Positions 21,470 through 34,702 of a stretch of 64,000 nucleotides of DNA are shown here, in pieces. Both the position numbers and the translations under genes were made by a program. The notes under the pieces were generated by a model that was not told the origin of the DNA, did no database searches, and was given only the letters and a program-made list of their open reading frames with translations. The first letter of the stretch is position 1, and each line of letters opens with the position of its first letter. Source of the stretch: Tricholoma matsutake (taxonomy: Eukaryota > Basidiomycota > Agaricomycetes > Agaricales > Tricholomataceae); NCBI GenBank assembly GCA_026075535.2, contig AP026540.1, positions 9,734,001 through 9,798,000 of the forward strand. The letters are read 5' to 3'.

Positions 21470-24400
21470 ATGGCCTATCGCCAGGAACACGATCCTTACT
21501 ACACTACGCTGCAACACAACAACAGTTACGTTCAATATCCCCCATCCCCTGTCGTTGACTACCCACCCACACCTCACAATGATTCTTACGATGCGCAATC
21601 TACATGGGACGCCAAATCTTATCAGAGCAGCTATGCAGGCTCACACTCGCACCTTAACCCCCACGAGATGTCCCAAGTCCCTTCCTATGCACCCCCGGTA
21701 CCCGTCGTTCATTATCAACAAAATTACCCTCCGACCCAGCAGCAGCGTCCTGGGATGTACAGTTACGGAACCAATTCAGGCTATTCCACTGCCAGAGAAA
21801 AGATGATGCGTCGGAGGTCTGTTCGCCAGGTCCAGCTCTTCCAGGGTAATTTAGTCCTTGACGTGCCCGTACCCTCGCACATTGTTCCTTCGGGTAAACA
21901 CGACTTGGAAGAAATGTCCAAATTGAGGTATACCGCCGCTACTTGTGACCCGGATGATTTCATGTCTTCTCGCTACTCGCTTCGACCGTACCTGATGGGC
22001 CGCGAGACCGAGTTGTTTATCGTTATGACGATGTACAACGAGGACGAAGTCTTGTTCACTAAGACGATGAATGCGTAAGCAGTGGTCAGATATGGAGACT
22101 ACATAAATATTCATTTACATCGTTAGCGTGATCAAGAACATCGCACATCTTTGCTCACGAAACAAGTCGAAGACGTGGGGACCAGATGGTTGGAAGAAAG
22201 TCGTTGTGTGCATCGTCTCCGACGGTCGTAGCAAAGTCAACAAGCGTACTCTCCACGTACTCAGTCTTGTCAGTTGTTCCTCCCTCCTTTTGCTCGTCTC
22301 TAATCTAATATTGTTCGTTAGATGGGCTGCTTTCAGGAAGGCATTCCCAAAGACTCAGTAGCCGGCAAAGACGTCACTGCCCACATTTTTGAGTAGGGCA
22401 TCCTGTTTGTCATTGGACTTCACACTAACATGTCATGCCCTTAGGTACACTTCCAATGTAGTCGTTTCCGAATCGGGCGAAGTATCTCAGGGTTCTTGCC
22501 CTGTGCAAATCATTTTCTGTCTAAAGGAACAGAACAAGAAGAAGCTTAACAGTCATCGGTGGTTCTTTAATGCCTTTGGTCCTCTTATCAAGCCGAATGG
22601 TGGGTTTGTCAATGTATAAGACTACAAGTATTGAGTCATTGTAGTCTGCATCCTACTCGATGTTGGTACGAAGCCCACTGGAACTTCAATCTACGAGCTT
22701 TGGAAATGTGGGTAATGGTTTCACAACGTAGGATCTGTGCTCAATGTGTACTAGGTTTCGACAAGCACTCCTACGTCGGCGGCGCCTGTGGCGAGTACGC
22801 AATCTTTATCATGTCACATTTCGCTGCCTAGTAATATCGTGTACGTCTCAGAATCTGTGTAGACACCGGAAGGGGCTGCAGTCTTCTTCTCACAAGTCCC
22901 CTGGCCGCGTCACAGAACTTTGAAGTACGTTGTAGCCATATCTTGCTATTTTCCTCGATTCACCTTTATCCCATATAGTACAAGATGTCCAATATTCTGG
23001 ACAAACCATTGGAGGTTTGTTTACTGAAACTCGCCATTTTTCGGTTAACTTATGATTCTTAGAGTGTGTTCGGATACATCAGTGTGCTTCCTGGTGCTTT
23101 CAGCGCATACAGGTATCGTGCTTTGCTGAATGGTCCGGATGGCAAGGGTCCTCTTGCCTCCTACTTCAAAGGCGAGACTATGCACGGCGGGTCCAGCAGT
23201 GCTGGATTGTTTGGTATGGACATTTAATCTCTTTTTTTTTGTAATGAGGGTACTAACGACTATCGTTTTCATTTCTAGAGGTACGTTGTAATAGACAAGG
23301 ACACGTTCAATCACTCAATCACTAGATCTCCACCAGAGGAACATGTATCTTGCTGAAGATCGTATCTTGTGTTTCGAAATTGTGACCAAAAAGCGTGAGG
23401 GCTGGACGTACGTATTATTTTGCCCTCTTTGCAGGCTCTTTCACAGTTCCTTTTAGTTTAAAATATGTGAAGAGCGCCAAGGCTTCAACTGATGTACCCA
23501 CAACTGTAAGCCCAAATTGTCCTCGGGCTAATTTCTGTGTTCAAATGCTCCACGTTCGTTATAGGTTCCTGAGTTCATTTCTCAGCGTCGTCGGTGGCTG
23601 AATGGTTCTTTGTTCGCCTCAATCCACGCGACCGTTTTCTTCTTCAGAATCTGGACATCTGGACAGAACTTCTTCCGTAAAATCGTTCTTCAGGTATGGC
23701 TATACCTATCGTCCTACATGAGAATACTCATGTATACCGGTGCTTGGCCAGTTGGAGTTCATGTACAACGCCATACAACTTGTTTTCACATGGACTTCTC
23801 TTGCCAATTTCTATCTCACCTTTTTCTTCGTGAGTACATTCCGCAAGCTGGAGGCCTAATCGATCCGAGTCTTACATTGGTCCTTAGCTCGTCTCATCGG
23901 CTACGTCTAATTCGACGACAGACGCATTCAACTTTCTCAGTGCTGGTGCTGGAAAGCCCGTGTTTGAAATCTTCCTGAACCTCTACATTTGCATCATTTT
24001 CGTCGTTCTCGTGTGTTCTCTCGGGAACAGACCACAGGTGAACATCAGCGTTCATATGGCCCTCACTTATCTAACGTGTCTTGTAGGGTTCTAAATGGAT
24101 GTACACCATAGCTATCTTCCTATTCGGTCTCTGCAATATCATCACCGTGTGGTGTGCTGGATTTACCATCTATCTTGCCGTACCTCACACCGCACAAGGT
24201 TGGCAAGACCTGCCGCAGTGAGTCTTATGTGGCATATCTTGTGGCACAAGTAATGTTAACTTGTCTGCTCCACAGACTCATCAAGACCAATCGGACCCTC
24301 CAAGAAATAGCCGTCGCCTTGCTGGCTACATATGGCCTCTACTTCATCACCTCATTCATGCACTTCGAACCGTGGCACATGTTCACCAGTTTCATACAAT

Positions 24401-25034
24401 ACATGTTCCTCCTCCCGTCGTATGTCAACATCTTGATGATGTATGCCATGTGCAACCTCCACGACGTCACATGGGGTACGAAAGGAGACAACGGCGCTGC
24501 GAAGGATCTCGGTGGGGCCAAAAAGGTTAAAGGCGAGAATGGCAAGGAAATGCTGGAGGTCGAACTCCCTACTGCTCGTGAAGACGTCGATCACTTATGG
24601 ATGGCTGCACGGAATGCGCTCAAGACTAAGGCTCCTGAGGACAAACAGCACCGTGACGCTGCTACCAAACAAGCCGATCATGACAGGACTAGCCGTACCA
24701 ATGTCGTACTCGCTTGGTTTGGGACTAACATGTGTGTTTTTTCTTGGATGTGCTGCTCCTCCAAGTGCCTTTGCTGATAGGTCGTTTTGTCAGGCTCATG
24801 GTTGTTGTTTTCACGTCAACGGCTTTCAATAACTGGATCGCAAAACATGTACAAGCCGCCAATGGCAGCACTTTCAATCCCTATTTGTCTTTCCTATTCT
24901 TTGCCTTGTGCGTCTCCACGATCTTTTTCACTTCGACGTTTTGGCTGACCTCATTTTCCTTCAGTGCTGGATTATCGGCAATTCGTTTCCTGGGCTCGTT
25001 CCTATACCTCGTTTTCCGGCTGTTTGGCTTCTAA
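21470..25034 (+). CDS. Chitin synthase (division 1, class III-like)
   Basis: Plasma-membrane glycosyltransferase that polymerises UDP-GlcNAc into cell-wall chitin. A Tyr/Pro/Gln-rich cytosolic N-terminus (about 120 aa) precedes the conserved start of the catalytic part: '[21 protein letters not shown]', 'VVCIVSDGR' , '[14 protein letters not shown]', '[19 protein letters not shown]' , 'VGGACGEI', '[20 protein letters not shown]', '[18 protein letters not shown]', '[10 protein letters not shown]' and the catalytic 'QRRRWLNGS'. Then several transmembrane helices to '[11 protein letters not shown]'. More than ten introns, about 45-70 nt. The E/D-box, EDR and QRRRW residues are all present, so it should be active. 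One junction (23214-23336) may include a 2-nt exon. Class assignment is by overall motif pattern only. Confidence 0.9.
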
Positions 25035-25405
25035 ATTAGAGGAGGCTCACGATTTGTACTTTTGTTCTAAGTTAATCATCATTTTCGTTGTATCTCCTGT
25101 TAGTTATAAGGACACTTAGTGATACATACCCGTCTCAAAATGGATACTACGTTGCCTCCTTGGAATTGACTTCGCCATATATACATCATGCGTAATCTGT
25201 TCCAGCCTTTCTTTTCGTTCAAGGACACTTCTCTGCATTTGAGCTGGTTTGATGCACAAAGCAGGTTCTCCGACGCTCATTATATGATTACATATATATA
25301 GGCAGTATGAAAGTGATGCGAGGAACGATGCGAAATCCAAGATGAACGACAACAAGAAACACGTATATACCACGTAGAGAGCAGGAGAACTTCCTCAACA
25401 TCCAG

Positions 25406-28400
25406 CTAATTACGATCAAGCTCATGGTATGGATAGGACAACGTAGAGTTCATTTTGGGCGAAACAATCTCGAACTGTGAGGCATCAAAACTCGGCCGCG
25501 AGCTTAGTGATGACCTCCTCGATCGTGTAGGGGATGATGACCTCACACCCGAGGCGTTATTATTATTAAGTGACGAGTTTGGACCCGACAAATCGACTGA
25601 TCCCGACGAAAGCTTCGATTTCATGGATTGTCTATGCTCATTCCATTGCGGATTGATGTACTGTTGCGGGATTTGTGGACTCGGAGGGATATCTGGCGAA
25701 GGGGAGACAGGTGAGGTCCTTGATGAACCAAGGTTCAGGATACTAGGTCTTCTACTGCGAGTCGCGCCATTTGCATTCGACCTCTCCACGGGCGGCCTCT
25801 CCATACTTTGCCTTTCCATGTTTTGCTTCTCCGTACTTGACCGGGATTCCGTCATCGGAGAAGGCTGCATGGTGCTTGATGTAGCTGATTTCCAACCCTT
25901 CAGAATCGATTTGCGAGCACTAGGCCTCTCTTTCTCTGACAGATGGGCGCTGGACGGAGGAATAGCTGGTGGAGGCGTGCTTGCAAGAGGTAGATCTGAG
26001 AATCGCGGGCTGGAAGACGGAAGGTTTGGAGGCGGGTTTGGTTGAGGGGAGGGTGGCATTCGACGTATCGGGTATGGTGTTTCCTGGTCGAAATGCAAGC
26101 GATCCGCTGATGCATTTCCTCGGTTTGGTTGCATCTGTGCCGCAACAATAGGCCCGGTATGGGCAGCTCTCATACCATATGGTCCAGACCGCGGCTGTGG
26201 CTGAGGGACTCCCAATTGTTGGGGATGTGGAACCGACAATTGGTGAGGTTGTGGATGAGGTTGAGGAACGGGTGATTGATGAGATTGTGGATGGAATGGT
26301 GTTTGTTGAGGCGATGGATGAAGTGGAAGTTGTTGAGTTTGTACATGTTGAGGGAATGACAACTGGTGAGGTTGTGGAGAAGGCGGCAATTCCTTTAATA
26401 AGTAAGGTGAGCCAAGCTGAGGGGAAACTTTGCTCGTTGTAGGAGTGCTTGGAGGCAACTCCAACTTCTCCTGCGAAGGACGTTCTGGACGCTGAGGAAT
26501 CTGCACTGATGTCCTTCGTCCAACAGGAGGTGGGGGCGGTGGGGGCGGTGGGGTATTGGGAGATGGAACATTCTTGCCACTTTTCCTCCAGAGTCTCTTA
26601 ATTGTAAAAGTCGAACGATTGTTTGCCTTGGGAACCATTTCCTCCGTGGCAACCGAATCCACCGAGAAGCGGCTTGTGGCCGCCGAGGAAGTGCTGCGAG
26701 TCCGATTATGTGTGTCTTGTGCTACACTACTGAGTGTAGAAGATGAGGACTGCACAGAGGGGTCAGCCTCCCAATATGCCGACGACCTCCCGCTCGGACT
26801 CGATGAAAAGCGGCCAAAGGGATCAGGAGAGAGGGGAATAATAGGCGAATCGTCTACAATAGTAGATGAGGCGTATCCTAAATAACCTTGCCCTTGTTCC
26901 TCCTCCAGAGCCCGTTTCCGCATCTGCGTCTCCACTGACATCTCTGACGCCGATGATCTGGGTTTGGCGACGAACGACGTCGGGGCTGAGGTGGTGACAC
27001 CATTCACTGCCAACTTGGGTGGTGAAGGGGGCGCATCTGGTCGAGATCGAGACGAACTAGGAGACTCGTTGAGAGATGAGAAAGGGACTGCCGGCCATGC
27101 TGTCTGCCCTTTCGACTCCGAAGAATCTCTATTCCCGCAGATCGGTCAGTATAAAGCGGGAAGTGAGATTACGATGGATGAGAACTTACGAGTTGTCCAC
27201 CATTTCAGGTTGCCGAGGGTATCTAGGAGAATACGTTCCATTCCACTTGCCTGGTGACAGGGTGTGAGAATTACTTGGAGATGGTGTCCTTGAAGTATTA
27301 TTTTGCCTTTCAGCAAGATCAGTATGCAATATACGAGGGGAGAGTTGGGCCATGGTCTGTACAATATGTAAGCCATGAAAAATAGTGTCAAGCAAAGTAG
27401 CGGACTCGTTCTATCTCATCCAGTTGAGCTTTCATCAAAAATTGGCTACGACGCCGGTCGTTTGGATCACCATCATCGAACTAGGGTCAAAGCAAAAAGT
27501 CAACTCTACAGCAAATCCAAGAGGAGACGATAACTCACGTCCTCAGTGGGATCCAATCCTAGGTCGAGGTCATCGAAAACAACACCTTCCCTTTTTTCGT
27601 GCTCTTCAGGACTTCGCATTCGGGCAAAAGGTACATAGTCGTCGTCCTCTCCCTCAGCACTGCCGCCAGCCGAGAGTTCACCGTAAGAGCCATACAAGTA
27701 CGCCAAATGGGCACTTTCCGCGCTCCCGGGCATTGGGCTGGGTTCAGAAGGGACGGTCAAATCCTTAACGCTCGGATTGGGCACGATAACTAGAGGCGGA
27801 GGTACATGTTTCCGCGCACCAGTCGGTGAAGACGATCTCTTTCTAGGTGACAATGGGTCCGTGATCGAGGGCTGATGGTGCGACATCTGATCCAGGAGGT
27901 CCTGGACTTCATCCTCCTCCTTGCCCAGATGTTCAAATTCGGACTCCGAAGTGTTTGGAAGCGCAGTCAAGTCGGCAGCATTCAAGGCCAACGGTACGAT
28001 GTTGGGATTTGCCTTGCGTTTGGAGCTGCGGCCAGGTGAGTTCTGCATAGCTGCCCACGTATCGGCATCAGTACCAAATACATCAGCTAGAGGATCTCCA
28101 CCTGACGTACCAATGGGTGCGGGAAAGTCACCGACATTGGCGTCGCCCTCTTCAGACAATTCAACATCGTCTCCAGTTTCGCGGAGTGGCTCATACCCAG
28201 TTGACATTGGCGTGGGCTGTCGAAGTAATGATGCACCCTTGGATAGCATAAGGTTGGAAGCTTCCTTGTCCCCAGTAACAAAGCTAATAGGCGCATATCT
28301 GTTTTGCGTATCTTCTTCTCCCTCGTTTACGCTGCATTTGCGGCCCGCTCTGCTCTCTGTACGTTTTACATGGTTCATCCGTCGGCTTCTTAGCCAGGGA

Positions 28401-29470
28401 TCGTACCAAGCCGCCTTCCGCCGGTCGATATCAAATTCCACTTTTGCCAAGATGGGGATAATCGATGGGGAATCAAGACCCGGTAAGTCGATCGAATGTT
28501 TACGTGCAGCAGGATCGCGAGCAAATGAATGAGAGCCGGTGGACGTGTCCGGAGTATCAGGGTCGGACTGCGAAACTGAGGAAGAAGAGGGAGGAGCTGA
28601 TTTGGAGTGCGAGCGAAGGTCAGATATGGTTGATGGTGTTGAGGGAGATGGTGTGAAGGGTGGTTGCAGAGGGTGAGGATGGACTGGATCTGAACCGGAA
28701 AGAAATGGTCGGAGGGGCTGACCATCCTGTAGTAAAAAGGGCGTTGAACGCACTCCATTAGACAAACTGAATATATTGGGCGTGTGACTTCTGGAAGGAA
28801 GGGGCAGAAAGTCATCCCGTTGTTCGGCCTTCATGACGCGAGTCCACAGGTGTTTCCAGATGTCTTCAGAAAGCCGTGGACCAGGTTCATCCCTGTCATC
28901 ATCTTCTAGTCCCATGTACGAGGTAGAACTTTGCGATGAAACCTTTGCAGAAGATACGAGGTATAGAATCATGCCAGCCGTACTCGGAAGAGCATATTCC
29001 TTGGCGATTGCCGCAAGCTGTGCCTGGAGAGTTGAATGTACTGGGACCAGAGTTCCTCGGCGAAACTGAGTGTGGTACCCTGAAGCAGTAGCCGGGGGAG
29101 GTGTAACGTAAGATTCTTCTTCGGATTCGTGAGGAAGGTATAGAGGAGGTATAACATGCAGAAGGTGTTTCGAGAACTTGGAGACTGATGATGCATGAGA
29201 GGACATTGAAGCTACGGTAGATGGAGTTGGAGAGCGACGCAAAGTATCTAGCGGGCCAGGGGTATCTAGCGTCGACCGAGACATGAAGGAAGAATTGTGG
29301 TGGAATGCAGGCATGGGAGTTGATACACCAAGCGCGTTCGCAAGTTTAGCCAATCTGTGGGGAGGCAGTGGTGCTTTTGGCGGGGACCACGCCAATGATA
29401 AGGTAGCAGATGATGACAGATGTGAAGATCGAGGGGTTCCGTTGTCGGTGGTAAATGTATGATTTGACAT
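25406..29470 (-). CDS. Uncharacterised low-complexity protein (Ser/Pro/Gln-rich)
   Basis: I do not recognise a known domain. The first exon (from 29470) carries 'SPPKAPLPPHRLAKLANALGV' and 'STLQAQLAAIAKEYALPSTAG', short ordered segments in a Ser/Pro-rich background. It joins by introns ending near 27480 and 27354 ('DPNDRRRSQFLMKAQLDEIER' then 'MAQLSPRILHTDLAERQ'), and by an intron near 27140-27185 to the last exon. That exon has Pro/His/Gln repeats (about 26150-26400), a poly-Pro run and RRSS-type phospho-site clusters. Four exons, about 1,280 aa. The frame is open throughout, the introns have normal borders and the exons are in phase, so it is a real gene, probably a disordered scaffold or signalling protein. 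Function not assigned. Confidence 0.75.
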
Positions 29471-29900
29471 GATGGACGCTCAAGTCGGATACACGGCGTA
29501 ATCAAGGAAGACAAGGACTTGACCAGCGACAGTTGAACAAGTGGATAGTCGTACTGTAACATGAATCTAAGTGAGTTCCCAACGGTCAGCGATTTGTAGA
29601 GATGGGCCGCCTGAGTCTAGACATCAAAGAGTGGAGACTCACGGATCAGACAGACGTATGACGAATGTGTACGTCTTTATGAACGTACTTACCTCGCTAT
29701 GGCTGTTATTTTGTTCTAAGAGTATAGTAATAACTGCCGTCTACGTCGCGACGAGGTGTATAGTAGAAGAGACTACAAAGTTGCAGCGACAGGGTGAGAG
29801 AATTAATATTGTTGATCCAAATTTAGAACACTTTGTTCATCATTGAAAAGTTGTGCCCGTCGCCCCTCTCAACCATCAACTTACCCGTCAATGTCCATAC

Positions 29901-30089
29901 CGTTTGGCAATCGATATGGGCGCCTCAGTTGCCCAATATCAACAAAGGTGGTGCTCTCCGACACTATGTACAGGATATTTTTTATCGTCAACTACGTTTG
30001 GCAATCGATATGGGCGCCTCAGTTGCCCAATATCATCAAAGATGGTGCTCTCCGAACACTATGTACAGGATATTTTTTATCGTCAACTA
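29901..30089. repeat. Two-copy tandem direct repeat, 94/95 bp
   Basis: The segment beginning CGTTTGGCAATCGATATGGG at 29901 starts again at 29995. The copies are 94 and 95 bp and differ by two substitutions and one inserted base. They lie in the divergent space between the low-complexity protein gene (29470, minus) and bHLH factor 1 (30718, plus). Recent duplication; coding is unlikely. Confidence 0.9.
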
Positions 30090-30717
30090 TCCTGGCGACT
30101 TGATGACATCTTGTTACAGATTATATCTTTCTCGATGTCAACTCCATAAATGTCTAGCGTGATACAAATATTTTACATCCTCATAAGTTAATGGTAACCG
30201 GAACTACGATGATCTAAATCCTTCTAAATCTCATTCGTGATTTGATGGCTTTACACTGAGGATCGGGAGAAGACATGCCATACAAAATACTTGTACCGAG
30301 AAATTTCCAGGAACTTTTCCTGATGACTCAGATTCATGGATACCTCGTTCCACGGAGCTTCCAGGGGATGTCACCATGGTCCGATCGTCTAGGTGGGTCA
30401 ATTGGAAGGGTTCACCTACCTTTTGTGAGGGTACTTGGATAGATTGAATGGGGGATTGTACCATTGTGTTCTTGTACAAAGTCAAAAGCATGAGAGCCAA
30501 ACAGTTGATCCGTTGTTTTCTTTAGTTTCTCATTCTTGGGGAGGACGACTGTTGTTAGACTTCTGTCCGTATAGACCCCCATTGTTTCTTCCTTTTCTCT
30601 CTCTATTCTTCTCTTTTTCTCCTTCACGACCTCGCCCTTTAAAAAAAAAACACGCCCTTTCATGACCATTGACCTCACACGAGAACATTCTATACGAATT
30701 GCATTCCAAATCACTCA
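30090..30717. promoter_or_regulatory. Upstream region of bHLH factor 1
   Basis: About 630 bp without a gene. A strong CT-rich tract (30585-30640) precedes an A-run and the start codon, typical of a fungal promoter/leader. Confidence 0.4.
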
Positions 30718-31829
30718 ATGGACCAGCAACAGCAACAACAACCGCAGCAACAGCACCATGGCATCCCAGATGATCACAATGCTATGAATGCACCACCATA
30801 TGGTTTCTACTCTGAGCAGGACCCTTCCTATGGTCTCGGCTATAATCCTCAGATGAGCCCTTATCAAGTTCACCAACCTCGTGGGTGCAGCACTCTTGTT
30901 ATTTTACTGAAACTCGTGTCCATCTGATAATCTTTGCATTGTTTTCCAGGCCACCTGGTCCCAGACTTGCAGCACCAAGGGATACAACCATACCATAACC
31001 TTTCCCTTATTTCACCACATCAATATCCTGCACCCGGCGTGTACACCTCTTCACCGCCTCATGTTCCTCTTCCCCTTTCGACCTCTCCACCTCCTCCTTC
31101 CCCTGATATGTATGACCCCTTGTCTCCTCCTGTTTCCGGATCAGACACATCGGCAGACGGAATCTACCACCATTCTAACAGCAGCAGCGCTAACTCTCCA
31201 TCGTCCTCTCGAGGCAACAGTCTAGTCCATCGCCACATTCGTTATAACCCTACACCTTCTCCTACAAGCTCATCGGGTCGTCCTCGACGTGGACGTTCAC
31301 AGGATTCTGACGACGATAACGATATGGGTGTTGCTTTCACGGAAAATCTCGCTCACTCCAGAAAAGAGGCTACTCGGAGGCAAAGAATAGAAGCGGAACA
31401 ACGAAGGCGTGATGAATTAAGGGATGGCTATGCAAAACTGAAAGAAGTGCTGCCCATCTCCAACCAAAAGAGCTCCAAGGTTTCACTTTTGGAACGAGGT
31501 CAGTGGCTATACCCGCTAAATTTACAGCCATATTGACCCTATGCACGTTTCACGTTTTAGCTACCAATCATATTACTGCTCTCGAGAAAGCAAACAAGGA
31601 TATGCAGGCTCGTCTCAATGAGCTGGAGCTGGAGATGGTGAGGCTACGTGCCATCAACGAAAAAATCTCCCTTGGGTCCACAGAGACTCCTTCTCCGGGA
31701 ATGTTCGATGGCAGGCCGCTGTCACCCCCGCCCGATGGGCCTACGCCAGTACACTCTCTTGCTTCCGTCAGAGGCCAGGAGCCTCCATCGGAACATTCAA
31801 GCCCATCAGCCTCGGATAGTGGCTTTTGA
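30718..31829 (+). CDS. bHLH transcription factor 1
   Basis: Three exons (30718-30880, 30950-31498, 31561-31829), 326 aa. The N-terminus is poly-Gln then Tyr/Pro-rich. The basic region is 'SRKEATRRQRIEAEQRRRDE', followed by helix 1 'LRDGYAKLKEVLP', the loop 'ISNQKSSKVS' and helix 2 'LLERATNHITALEKAN', running on into a Leu-rich coiled coil 'RLNELELEMVRLRAINEK'. Basic-region His/Glu-Arg positions (E-x-x-R-R) are those of E-box binders. An intron splits helix 2 after the first base of the Ala codon. The C-terminal tail is Pro/Ser-rich. Paralogue of the gene at 36708. Predicted nuclear dimer; targets unknown. A CTTT microsatellite lies 3' at about 31920-31945. Confidence 0.9.
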
Positions 31830-34702
31830 GTTATAGTTGTCCCCCGGTGGCAGCTGCCACTCGCCTTGCTGCTCCATCTTGCCCTCGGTTTTTTTCTTTC
31901 TTACTGACTTCACTTGTGCTATTTTCTTTCTTTCTTTCTTTCTTTCTGCGGTTTCGCACTCGGGATAGGAAGTGGTATATGTTATCGATGTCACCTGGTC
32001 GAAATACACGGTGCTGGGGACTGTTACAGCGCGGTGCGCAACCGAGACGGTCCTTTCACCGGCCATTGACACCCTTGTGAGAATATTTGCAACTTGATGT
32101 TGGGGAGTGGATCTGCGTGGCTTTTTTCTTTCAGCCGAAGCTGCATGTTTGATCTCCGTCACATGCCATCTCGTTGATCGATGATCGTCCTTCCATTCTC
32201 GCAGCATTCTCGAAGGATTCGGCATTCCTGGCGAATTCAAATTCCTTCTGGCCCAAGCAAAAGCTCTCGGCCCCACGTTTTATTTGGATGCGTACCTGCG
32301 TTCTTCTTCGATGTGCAGTCGATCTAACTCCTTCGATCTGACCGACTTGAACCCTCACTGCCAAATCACAATCGACATCGGCCGTAGAGATATCCCATCG
32401 CACAAGGAAATCGCACCAGGAACCCGCGAACGACTGAGGATCCTTCATCGATGGAGGATATGATTGATCGATGATTCTTGACGAATAGACCTTATTACGA
32501 ATTCACTCAGGGGTTTCAGAACGAACAGACGACCTGATTCGACATGCCCGCCGCGTTATGCTGGGGAGTACAACCAGGAGGGTTACTCTTTCGTCTGTTG
32601 ATTCAATGACGATAACTCGGCACCTTTTTCTCTTGATGAGATGACACGTTGGTGGTGTGCTCTAGCAGCGACTTGGACTTGGAAATTGATGGACTCTTGT
32701 TTTGGACGTCTCCCCTGAACGAATGAATGGATGTATATCTCTCGTAGGTGGTTAGAACACTTGGTTTAGTCACAATCTGTATATATGAGCTTTTCTCCTC
32801 GTTATCAGTCTTCCAATGTCTTTCATGCAACTTTAGAACTTCGAAGGTACTGCGGACGGAGAGATATCGAATATGATATATGATTGCCTATCGATGAACA
32901 GCAAACGTGCACGTGTTCGGCACGTTGCTCTCTAGTGGCGTACTCATAGTTTTGTTAAGAGAATCCCTCTTTTCGTATGCAAGATCGCCGTGGGTTTGTG
33001 GCGAAACACATGGTGAAGTCAAAAGTAGAGATTAGAGTTGATGATGTGGACAACACATTGGTGGCGTCTTCACGTTCTGGTGGCCAAAAACCGAAAAACG
33101 ATGGCGTTTCATCGCTGGCGATGGTCGCAGAAGGTTTAATTTCAGGGGGGCAGATATAGGTTATAAGTGTAACAAATGTGGCTTGAGCGTGCTTTATCAA
33201 TCAATGGAAAACCCGGGTGTGAACTTGTGATACAGGCCGCATAGTTAGAGTATCATAGCCTCATGGATCCCTGCTGGGTGTGTTAAGCATGCACAGTGCT
33301 TATAATTAAGTGTCTCCTCCCGCAGATAATCTCGCCGGTCGCGACTCAACTTGAATCCTGGGGGCCAAACGGATCAGCGCTAAAACTACCGCTGGATGAC
33401 AGAGCACATCAAAGGGGGAACGAGGACTTAACTCCGAATAGCCCACGGCTAAACAGCGGATACCGGAGACCAGTGGCCGCATAACGTCCTACGGAGACGC
33501 AATTGTGAGGTGGATTCGTGCCTCTCACAACCGAGACAAAGGAGCATTAGACAGTCCGAATGGCAAAGTCCGTCAACTAGGGGAAACTCGAGGCAGATCC
33601 CCTGGACCATTAAATTGACACGGTGCAGTCCTTCCAGTAATAGAAGTTGTAGATAGATGGAGATATCAAAATAGACGTGACATGATGGATGGAGATGACA
33701 TAGGATTGTCGGAGAAAAGCATTAATGGCTAGCCGGCCCCACGGAATTTAGAACCTGAGAAGGCGAAAGAGTCACGGCAAGAGAAGGATTGGAGGAAGAT
33801 AGCCTCAGAACGAAAGATAATTTTGACAGTATTATGGCAGTGATGAGTGCAAGCAGATAGAGCCTATTATCATGAATGGAGCTGCGCATGCAGAATAGGA
33901 CTGTTTTCGTTTTCCGATGCTACATAATGAACCTCGGTGAAGGTTCATTCCAGAGCACCCGTTCAGCACCCCTCCGGAACTTTTTCACGATAATTGAAAT
34001 CAAAGATGCTGTTGACCAAAGGAATTCTAGAATCGGAAGGCACTCAGAACGCCCAGGTACCACTGAGCCTCGGGTGTATGCGGCTGATGGAAACTTTTGA
34101 GTGATTCAGATCTGCTCGTCTGAAAGTAAAACATACTTTGCAGAAAATGGGGCCAAAAGACGCGATGGGATACCCTGAAAGCCTAGAAGAGCAGATTCTA
34201 ACCTTGTGGAAAGGAACAGAGAAGGTCATTTGACAGTCACATCAGCAGTTGTCACGATTCCAGCTTGGCCTTCTCCCCCTGGCAGCCGCGACAACGACGG
34301 CGACGATAATCTAACGATACTGACTGCTGGGATACCTCTGTACTATCACCCTCGCTTCTCAGCCGTTTCTCTCTTTTTGCGATACCTACCGCTTCTATTG
34401 ATTTGGAATGTGGTATGTGCTTCTCGCCTTATCTTATCCGAGAACTTATGTATCACTCTCGGCTAGGTGTGATAACTGTCTGCTTGTTCTACCCTTGGTA
34501 AGTTCGGGCTTATGCCGAGACTTGAAACATCTCTCCTGATACACTTCTGTTTGCCCCTGTAACAGAGAGGGGGGGCGATGATATGGGCTCTATGGATCGC
34601 CGTATGTACCCTCTCCTCAGCTATGATGAATTGGAACTGACATTTCCGGTGGCGGAATATCATAGGTATATAGTCTCGGTGGTGGCATTTTCCTGTTGAT
34701 CG
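31830..34702. other. Long gene-free stretch
   Basis: 2.9 kb with no recognisable gene on either strand. The 5' third presumably contains the 3' UTR of bHLH factor 1, including a CTTT microsatellite. At 34320-34470 a plus-strand frame encodes a hydrophobic stretch that I could not join in frame to the downstream membrane protein. It may be UTR, a non-coding RNA or a decayed exon. Confidence 0.45.

Noticed and set aside
25455..26442. Plus-strand ORFs (196 and 87 codons) inside the low-complexity protein gene
   Set aside because: They are exact antisense of the Ser/Pro/Gln-rich exon of the minus-strand gene; the absence of stops is a composition effect.
27921..28532. Plus-strand 203-codon ORF
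   Set aside because: Antisense shadow of the first exon of the 25406-29470 gene; no recognisable domain.
31806..32276. Minus-strand 156-codon ORF downstream of bHLH factor 1
   Set aside because: Contains a Lys/Arg run from the CTTT microsatellite and antisense of UTR; no motif.
33296..33484. Possible tRNA-like B-box (TCAACTTGAATCC) near 33345
   Set aside because: It does not match the GGTTCRANYCC consensus and no cloverleaf with an A-box can be formed.
34206..34466. Plus-strand 86-codon ORF with a hydrophobic end upstream of the tetraspan gene
   Set aside because: I tried to join it by GT-AG introns to the downstream exons, but each join gave a stop or a frame mismatch; the downstream gene has its own ATG after an in-frame stop.
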